Below, piece by piece: positions 22,827 to 27,543 of a stretch of DNA of 27,543 nt. A program made the translations under genes and the position numbers. Positions within the stretch are counted from its first letter, which is position 1; each line of letters begins with the position of its first letter. The stretch comes from Bacillota bacterium (GTDB lineage Bacteria > Bacillota > Clostridia > Oscillospirales > Ruminococcaceae). A model generated the notes under the pieces. It saw only the letters and a list, made by a program, of their open reading frames with translations. It had not been told where the DNA came from and did not search any database. The stretch covers positions 1 to 27,543 of the forward strand of contig JAEWBS010000027.1 in assembly GCA_023391005.1 (NCBI GenBank), in the 5' to 3' direction.

Positions 22827-24266
22827 ATGCAGAAAATTTTATTTGCGGCGGCTGAGGCCTTGCCGTTTATTAAGGTCGGCGGACTTGGCGATGTGATGGG
22901 CTCGCTGCCCGCCGCGCTGGTCGCCCGCGGGGTAGACGCGCGGGTCGTGCTGCCGCTTTACGCACAGGTACCGGCGCAGCTGCGCGAGAATCTGACCTAT
23001 GTGACCAGTGTCGGGGTGCCCTTGGGCTGGCGCGTAAATCACTGTGGTATTTTCAAGGGCGACTATAACGGCGTGACCTATTACCTATTGGATAACGAGC
23101 AATATTTTAAACGTTCCGCTATATACGGCGCGTTTGACGACGGCGAGCGTTTTGCCTTTTTCTCTAAAGCTGTGTTAGAAATATTACCGCTGGTCGATTT
23201 TTATCCCGACGTCATCAACGTCAACGACTGGCACACGGCGCTGGTGCCGATCTATCTCAACGCCTTCTACCGAAAGACGGCAGGATATGAGCGGATTAAA
23301 ACAGTGCTGTCGATTCATAACATTGAGTTTCAGGGCAAATATGACCCCTATATTCTCGGCAGTGTGTTCGGGCTGGACGTGGCTTTCCGCGAGATGCTCA
23401 TGTACGACGGCTGCATGAATATTCTTAAGGGCGGCATCGAGAGCGTCGACCGGATCATTACGGTCAGCGAGAGCTACGCCGAGGAGATTCTCGACCCGTT
23501 TTATTCCTCGGGACTGCATCACATTCTGGCGGCGCGTAAAGAGAAGCTGGTCGGCATTGTCAACGGCATCGACACCGCGCTATTTAACCCTAAGGCCGAT
23601 CAATATCTGGCCTGTGGATACGACCTTGAGACGCTGCGGTTTAAGGCCATCAATAAGCGTGCGCTGCAAAAGGAGATGGGACTGCCCCAGCTTTCCGGCG
23701 TGCCGCTCATCGGTATGGTTACCCGCCTGACGCCGCAGAAGGGATTAGGGTTGATCCGCGAGGTTATGGACGCCATCTCGGCGATGGAGCTGCAGCTCGT
23801 TGTGCTCGGCTCGGGCGACGCGGAGTTTGAAGCGATGATACAGGACTGGAGCGCCCGCTCCGGCGACAAAGTTCGCTGCGCTATCGGGTTTTCTCCGACG
23901 CTGGCCTCCCGTATTTACGCCGGGGCCGACATGTTCTTCATGCCATCCCTTTCCGAGCCTTGCGGGCTGGCCCAGATGATCGCCATGCGCTACGGCACCG
24001 TGCCGGTCGTGCATGCGGTAGGCGGGCTGAAGGATACCGTGATCCCCTTTGATCCTGATACGGGTGAGGGCAACGGCATCACATTCCAGACCTATGAGGC
24101 TTGGGATATGCTCGACGCGCTGGAGCGCGCTTTGGCGCTCTATCACCAAAAGGCGCTCTGGAAAACCGTGCGTCGCAACGGAATGCGCCGCGATTCTTCG
24201 TGGGAACAGTCGGCGCAGAAATACTTGGATGTCTACAACGCGCTGATTGGCGAAGAGAACACCTGA
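22827..24266 (+). CDS. glgA: Glycogen synthase (ADP-glucose dependent, GT5)
   Basis: Extends alpha-1,4-glucan from ADP-glucose, 479 aa, the typical length. The N-terminal donor/acceptor motif KVGGLGDVMGSLPAAL contains Lys16; most relatives have KxGGLADV, so Gly for Ala is a mild variant. VINVNDWHTALVPIYL, the GIVNGIDTALFNP segment, the phosphate-binding strand GMVTRLTPQKGLGLI, and SEPCGLAQMIAMRYGTVPVV (Glu377) are all present. AGAGGGGAAGCAG precedes ATG 22827. It is the last gene of the rightward glycogen operon and is followed by a strong terminator. Confidence 0.97.
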   Translation: MQKILFAAAEALPFIKVGGLGDVMGSLPAALVARGVDARVVLPLYAQVPAQLRENLTYVTSVGVPLGWRVNHCGIFKGDYNGVTYYLLDNEQYFKRSAIYGAFDDGERFAFFSKAVLEILPLVDFYPDVINVNDWHTALVPIYLNAFYRKTAGYERIKTVLSIHNIEFQGKYDPYILGSVFGLDVAFREMLMYDGCMNILKGGIESVDRIITVSESYAEEILDPFYSSGLHHILAARKEKLVGIVNGIDTALFNPKADQYLACGYDLETLRFKAINKRALQKEMGLPQLSGVPLIGMVTRLTPQKGLGLIREVMDAISAMELQLVVLGSGDAEFEAMIQDWSARSGDKVRCAIGFSPTLASRIYAGADMFFMPSLSEPCGLAQMIAMRYGTVPVVHAVGGLKDTVIPFDPDTGEGNGITFQTYEAWDMLDALERALALYHQKALWKTVRRNGMRRDSSWEQSAQKYLDVYNALIGEENT

Positions 24267-24296
24267 CTGTATGGGCGCAGACGTCTTTATAGCGCT

Positions 24297-24330
24297 CGGC
24301 GACGCGGCAAAACCGCGTCGCCGTTTTTTT
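24297..24330 (+). terminator. Intrinsic terminator of the glgBCDA operon
   Basis: A perfect 11-bp stem CGGCGACGCGG (24297-24307) / CCGCGTCGCCG (24313-24323) has a five-base loop and is followed by seven T (24324-24330). It lies 30 nt after the glgA stop. Confidence 0.92.
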
Positions 24331-24650
24331 ATAGCTTTAGCAAGATAAAACCACCGGCTCTGCCGGTGAGAATAGAAAACTTTAGATACAAGAAAACCTC
24401 CTTTTGCTAAAATAAATGCAGGTTTGCCGAAAGAAGATATAATGGCCGACCAAATATCCCTCAAAGAGTATATGGACCCGTTTACGGGTAGTAAGAATAC
24501 AAAGGCATAAAAACAGGCCGCTTTAGCGGCGGCCTGTAAACATTATGCGGTTGGCAAATCTTTCAACGCCTCTTGAGGGGCTGCTAGTAATATGCCCTTT
24601 CAGGGCTGGTGCATACCACCAGTTTAACTGGTGGTTTTGATTACCAAAAT
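24331..24650 (+). mobile_element. Decayed IS200/IS605-family element (IS200 group)
   Basis: About 320 bp with the layout of an IS200-type element from which most of the transposase has been deleted. The left end has a subterminal hairpin CACCGGC-TCT-GCCGGTG (24352-24368). The middle keeps the last codons of a TnpA-like frame. The right end has a hairpin ACAGGCC/GGCCTGT near 24514-24538, a small GCCC-TTTCA-GGGC hairpin (about 24595-24607), and the strong palindromic CCACCAGTTTAACTGGTGG (24617-24635). Such imperfect palindromes at both ends, rather than inverted terminal repeats, are what IS200/IS605 transposases recognise. It was identified by recall of end structure, not by search. It is inert by itself, but could be mobilised in trans if both ends are intact. 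It sits between glgA and the 3' end of the SDR gene. Confidence 0.6.
24427..24510 (+). pseudogene. C-terminal remnant of an IS200-type TnpA transposase
   Basis: Codons from 24427 read PKEDIMADQISLKEYMDPFT and on to the stop TAA at 24508-24510. The pattern ED-x-x-x-DQIS-x-KEY-x-DPFTG matches how IS200-group Y1 transposases end. The catalytic HUH motif and Tyr are missing, as only about 28 codons remain; the frame is open for another 45 bases upstream but not recognisable. It supports the identity of the flanking element. Confidence 0.6.
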
Positions 24651-24677
24651 CACATGGGAAGAAAGCATATGCCTCTT

Positions 24678-25577
24678 TTAGGACTGCATCGACATGCCGC
24701 CGTCCACATGCAGCACCTGCCCTGTGACATATGTAGAATCGTTGGTAGCAAGATAAACATAGGCGGGTGCCAGCTCCCAGGGCTGTCCGGCCCTTTTCAT
24801 GGGCGTATTTGAGCCGAAGGTCGGAATATATTCAGCCGGCCAGCTTGCGGGCTGAAGCGGTGTCCAAATGGGGCCGGGGGCCACCGCGTTGACACGGATG
24901 CCCTTTTCCACAAGAGAACGCGCCATCGCGCGCGTAAAGCTCACAATCGCGCCCTTGGTGCAGGAATAATCAATCAGCAGGTCGTTTCCGGCATATGCCG
25001 TAATGGAGGTTGTGTTGACAATGGTACTGCCGTTTTTCAGATGCGGTAACGCAGCCTTTGTCATATAAAACATTGAAAAAATGTTAACACTAAAGGTCAA
25101 CTCAAGCTGTTCGGCGGAGATGTCTTGGATGCTGTTCTGCGGAAACTGTACGGCGGCGTTATTGATCAATACGTCCAGACGGCCCAGTGTCCCCACGGTA
25201 TCGACAACGGCCTGCTGGCAGAACGCCTCACTTTGGATATCCCCCGCAATCAGCATGCATTTCACACCCTGATTTTCCACATAGGCTTTAATCGTCTGCG
25301 CGTCCTCATGCTCGTTGTAATAAACAATGCAAATATCCGCGCCTTCCTTGGCCGTGGCTAAAGCCACCGCCCGGCCAATACCGCTGTCGCCGCCCGTTAT
25401 CAGGGCGACCTTCCCTTTAAGCTTTCCCGTTCCGATATAGTCGGGATTGTCGAAAACGGGTGGGGGCGTCATCAGCGTTTCCAGACCGGGCTGAAAGGGC
25501 TGGTGCTGCGCGGGGAATTGAATCGGAACTTGTTCGCATACCTTTTCGTAGCCTAAATACGGATAATATAAGTTCAT
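24678..25577 (-). CDS. Short-chain dehydrogenase/reductase, general-stress (YhdF/YdaD-like) type
   Basis: Cytosolic NAD(P)-dependent oxidoreductase, 299 aa. A 50-residue N-terminal extension rich in Pro and aromatic residues (FPAQHQPFQPG, then TPPPVFDNPDYIGTGKLKGK) is typical of the stress-induced SDR group related to glucose 1-dehydrogenase. The classical SDR core follows: TGGDSGIG (61-68), NNAA (139-142), N165, S191, and the catalytic Y204-S-C-T-K208, then APGPIWTPLQP and the C-terminal TGQVLHVDGGMS. The start is ATG 25577, with GGAGG eight bases upstream, rather than the in-frame TTG at 25592, which overlaps the ribosome site. Substrate unknown. The IS200-like remnant ends about 30 bp past its stop, so the element's hairpin may serve as its terminator. 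Confidence 0.95.
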   Translation of the reverse strand: MNLYYPYLGYEKVCEQVPIQFPAQHQPFQPGLETLMTPPPVFDNPDYIGTGKLKGKVALITGGDSGIGRAVALATAKEGADICIVYYNEHEDAQTIKAYVENQGVKCMLIAGDIQSEAFCQQAVVDTVGTLGRLDVLINNAAVQFPQNSIQDISAEQLELTFSVNIFSMFYMTKAALPHLKNGSTIVNTTSITAYAGNDLLIDYSCTKGAIVSFTRAMARSLVEKGIRVNAVAPGPIWTPLQPASWPAEYIPTFGSNTPMKRAGQPWELAPAYVYLATNDSTYVTGQVLHVDGGMSMQS

Positions 25578-25767
25578 AAGGCAAACCTCCAAATACGGGC
25601 TCGATATAATGTATGTCGATTATGAACCGAATGCTACTTCATTTTAAATTCAGATCAGCGCCAAAAGGGCTGATAAGAGGCCCTCTGAGCTTAGCGCATT
25701 TTGCGTATCCATTATTTCGGGACCTTTTATCTTATCGGGTTTAATTTATACATGCATTTAACAGGTT

Positions 25768-25810
25768 AAATTATAACAGCACCGTCCACCCGACGGTGCT
25801 GTTATAATTT
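25768..25810. repeat. Perfect 19-bp inverted repeat between divergent genes
   Basis: AAATTATAACAGCACCGTC (25768-25786) is the exact reverse complement of 25792-25810, with loop CACCC. It lies in the 285-bp gap between the SDR gene (-) and the ferritin-like gene (+), nearer the latter, and is not followed by a T-tract beyond its own ATAATTT arm. It could be an operator, a leader hairpin of the + transcript, or a terminator insulating the two divergent transcripts. The rest of 25578-25862 shows no gene and no convincing promoter. Confidence 0.75.
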
Positions 25811-25862
25811 CTTGGACACATGAATAAACTGTACCATCTCGCTATACGAAAGGGAAGTAAGG

Positions 25863-26378
25863 ATGAGCGATAATAATATTAACGGATGCCAATACAAGGT
25901 GGATGCGCCTTATCCGCCGGTACGTGTGGCGGGGCAAAATTCTGTTTATGCTTGTGAGATGCTTAGTAACATAGGGGACGTCGTCTCGGAAATGAGCGAT
26001 GTCGCCCGATATTTCTACATTTCTGTCGTAGCGGCACCGCAGTATGCTGGCTTTTCCGTCTGTTTTCATAATATCAGCATTGTGGAAATGCATCACCTCC
26101 ATATATTCTCCGAGCTTGCGTTACTGCTGGGCGCGGACCCCCGGCTTTGGAGCGGATGGCAACGCAAGCGGTGGTGGTCACCCTCGTTTATCGGTTATCC
26201 TCGGGAGATACGTGCGCTGATAGCAGAATCCATCAAAGCCGAGGAGGCGGCTATCCGCAAATATTCCAGACAGGCGAATGTTATTTGCGATGAAAACATT
26301 GTGGCTATCTTACGGCGCATCATACGCGATGAAGAACGCCATTTACAGATTTTCAGCGAGATGTGCCAGCAGATATAA
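25863..26378 (+). CDS. Ferritin-like / rubrerythrin-like diiron protein
   Basis: A 171-aa four-helix-bundle protein. Four helices supply the expected diiron ligands: E43 in SNIGDVVSEMSDVARYFY, E75 and H78 in VEMHHLHIFSEL, E127 or E128 in ESIKAEEAAIRKY, and E157 and H160 in IRDEERHLQIF. The two ExxH motifs are characteristic. No C-terminal rubredoxin Cys4 centre is present, so it is not a classical rubrerythrin. The N-terminal YKVDAPYPPVRVAGQNSVYA is a conserved-looking extension. Proteins of this type handle peroxide or iron, or are spore-associated in Clostridia; the exact role is unknown. AAGGGAAGTAAGG precedes ATG 25863. It is monocistronic, divergent from the stress-type SDR, which fits an oxidative-stress or sporulation context. 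Confidence 0.88.
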   Translation: MSDNNINGCQYKVDAPYPPVRVAGQNSVYACEMLSNIGDVVSEMSDVARYFYISVVAAPQYAGFSVCFHNISIVEMHHLHIFSELALLLGADPRLWSGWQRKRWWSPSFIGYPREIRALIAESIKAEEAAIRKYSRQANVICDENIVAILRRIIRDEERHLQIFSEMCQQI

Positions 26379-26497
26379 AGGATATGAGAGAAAGCTGCTA
26401 CTAAAACAGATTGGGCACACACGCCGCAAGCTGAGAAGCGCCTCTTTAAGCTTAAGCGATAGGACATCAACCCTGATCGTCACTGTTAGGATGATTA

Positions 26498-26546
26498 AAA
26501 AAGCATAGGCTCCGGGTTATGCATATCCCGTGAGCCTATGCTTTTT
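26498..26546. terminator. Bidirectional intrinsic terminator
   Basis: A perfect 15-bp stem AAAAAGCATAGGCTC (26498-26512) / GAGCCTATGCTTTTT (26532-26546) has a 19-base loop and an A-run on the left and T-run on the right, so it works on both strands. It closes the ferritin-like gene (+) and may also stop leftward transcripts from the collagen-like gene. The 118 bp between the ferritin-like stop and the stem show no supportable gene. Confidence 0.85.
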
Positions 26547-26639
26547 CATGCCGACACCCTTGCGGAGGATGAAGGAATAAGTGGTTTTGCGGTTTATTAG
26601 TCGCCTATTGAACAACCGTTAAAGGATGGCTCATAATAA

Positions 26640-26905
26640 CCTTAAATAGGAAAGTCTGTGCCGATGCTTACCCCTTGAGACCGTCGATGCCATACCCAGA
26701 TAGCAATTGTTCCATTTGTCCGTTGTTCCGGGTAGGCCTGTTGTAAAGATATCCGAGCTGTTAAAATCGATGCCAACTGCAAGGGCTATATTACCGAAAG
26801 GAATAGATTCATATCTGCAATTGTTCCGTCATTGGCCGGTGCCGTTGTCAAGCTTTGTACGGTAATCTGAGACCCGGATGGAAGCCGTGGCCAATTGTTT
26901 TAGGC
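26640..26905 (-). pseudogene. Frameshifted coding remnant downstream of the collagen-like gene
   Basis: On the minus strand, right after the collagen-like gene, about 260 bp look coding but are broken. One frame reads NNWPRLPSGSQITVQSLTT then APANDGTIADM; near 26805 the sense continues in another frame as ESIPFGNIALAVGIDF, then NSSDIFTTGLPGTTDKWNN. The composition (Gly, Thr, Asn, Ser, alternating hydrophobics) resembles a secreted beta-rich surface domain. I do not recognise the family, and no start is seen. It may be the decayed C-terminal domain of a second surface protein. A genuine non-coding region is the alternative. Confidence 0.4.
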
Positions 26906-26913
26906 AGAAAAGA

Positions 26914-27543
26914 TCAGGTGCCCAACCTCATTACGCTCAGGTTGGCACTTGTACCTGCGCCAAACAAAGTGCTTCCTCCGGTAACGCTTGACAATGCCAA
27001 GGTTAATACATTGCCTGCGGTGAGCGGAACAATACTGCTGAGCGTAATCGCCTCAAATGCAGAGGTTAATACGATGGTACAAAACAAAGACGATTGTAAA
27101 AACAGCCCGTCAATTTGCACACCGGCAAGCACACCGAAATCGCCACTGGTGGACTGTAATTGGATAAAAAACTCCACACGATAATCACCGGAAATGTCAA
27201 TGGTGATACTGTCGGTCCCTAACGTTACGTTGGTGCTTGCCATGCTTTCCGGCAGCTCAACGCCTTGCTCACCGTCCGCGGGAATGGTAATAATCTGAGT
27301 GCTATCGTTGTACAAACCACCATAAGCCAGTATCGCTGCGTCGCCGGTGGGACCCGTGGGACCCGTGGGGCCGGTTGCACCATCCGCGCCGGTTGCGCCG
27401 GTGGGACCCGTGGGGCCGGTCGCGCCGTCCGCGCCGGTTGCGCCGGTGGGACCCGTGGGACCGGTCGCGCCGTCCGCGCCGGTTGCGCCGGTGGGACCCG
27501 TGGGGCCGGTTGCACCATCCGCGCCGGTTGCGCCGGTGGGACC
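26914..27543 (-). CDS. Collagen-like surface protein, 3' part (BclA-like; 5' end outside window)
   Basis: The last 209 codons of a secreted or spore-surface protein that runs off the right edge. The frame is open through 27543 with Gly-X-Y triplets (GPTGPTGATGADGAT repeated, about 65 residues visible), the collagen triple-helix signature. The triplets are Thr rich, so they could be O-glycosylated. They lead into a globular C-terminal domain of about 140 residues beginning GDAAILAYGGLYN, with alternating beta strands (ITIDISGDYRVEFFIQLQ, LTAGNVLTLALSSVTGG) and ending SVMRLGT. This arrangement resembles exosporium glycoproteins such as BclA, whose C-terminal C1q/TNF-like domain drives trimerisation. 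Nothing of the N-terminal anchoring sequence is visible. The apparent Pro/Arg-rich reading of the same DNA in another frame is a shadow. Confidence 0.9.
   Translation of the reverse strand, partial: GPTGATGADGATGPTGPTGATGADGATGPTGPTGATGADGATGPTGPTGATGADGATGPTGPTGPTGDAAILAYGGLYNDSTQIITIPADGEQGVELPESMASTNVTLGTDSITIDISGDYRVEFFIQLQSTSGDFGVLAGVQIDGLFLQSSLFCTIVLTSAFEAITLSSIVPLTAGNVLTLALSSVTGGSTLFGAGTSANLSVMRLGT
27346..27543. repeat. 45-bp tandem repeats encoding collagen triplets
   Basis: About four copies of a 45-bp unit beginning GGTGGGACCCGTGGG, extending past the window edge. Copies differ at a few third positions (for example GTCGCGCCGTC versus GTTGCACCATC), and the first copy carries one extra 9-bp GGACCCGTG step. 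Each unit encodes the 15-residue GPTGPTGATGADGAT. Such arrays change copy number by slippage or recombination and are often collapsed in assemblies. Confidence 0.9.

Noticed and set aside
24379..24426. Extending the transposase remnant to the upstream stop
   Set aside because: The frame is open, but the residues are not recognisable as TnpA and overlap what looks like the element's left-end region.
26278..26508. A 76-codon frame overlapping the ferritin-like 3' end
   Set aside because: More than a third is an out-of-frame reading of the diiron protein, and the rest runs into the terminator; no ribosome site stands out.
26855..27184. A 109-codon plus-strand open frame over the collagen-like gene
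   Set aside because: It is antisense to the C-terminal domain of the collagen-like protein, which is clearly coding on the minus strand.
27346..27543. Possible CRISPR array because of regular repeats
   Set aside because: The 45-bp units are contiguous, without unique spacers, and encode Gly-X-Y triplets in one frame.

Overview
The window looks like chromosomal DNA of a moderately high-GC, Gram-positive member of the Clostridia. The genes that suggest this are the GlgC/GlgD pair, YesM/YesN-type two-component genes, lipoprotein signal peptides with strong AGGAGG-like ribosome sites, an IS200-group remnant and a Gly-X-Y collagen-like surface protein. An Oscillospirales/Ruminococcaceae-like host is an inference; no rRNA or tRNA gene is present to confirm it.

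Layout. (1) 1-2829: the 3' part of a sensor kinase and its AraC-type response regulator (+), converging on a small HAD phosphatase (-) across a shared terminator. (2) 2988-12006: a self-contained transcription unit with a clear promoter, a 180-nt leader, four genes and a strong terminator. Its genes are a nucleotide-sugar 6-dehydrogenase, a lipoprotein with three tandem NodB-like domains of which only the last keeps its catalytic residues, a 1265-aa membrane protein fusing PilZ, a processive GT2 synthase, a degenerate NodB-like domain and a probable beta-sandwich, and a GH18-like lipoprotein. I read this as a c-di-GMP-controlled, synthase-dependent exopolysaccharide system with an acidic (hexosaminuronic or uronic) sugar in its product. 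It is the most interesting part of the window. (3) 12044-13676: an unrecognised 143-aa protein with its own promoter, and a sugar-binding-protein-like protein that lacks a signal peptide.

(4) 13800-24330: a glycogen locus of two divergent operons. The leftward operon is a GH13 amylase/neopullulanase followed by glycogen phosphorylase (breakdown). The rightward operon is glgB-glgC-glgD-glgA (synthesis). They share a 333-bp AT-rich intergenic region. (5) 24331-24650: a decayed IS200/IS605-family element that keeps both end hairpins and the last codons of its transposase. (6) 24678-26546: a stress-type short-chain dehydrogenase (-) and a ferritin-like diiron protein (+), divergent around a perfect 19-bp inverted repeat. 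(7) 26640-27543: a frameshifted coding remnant and the 3' part of a collagen-like protein (-) that runs off the window with 45-bp tandem repeats.

All domain and function names come from reading motifs in the translations. No database search was possible, so sub-family and substrate assignments are tentative.
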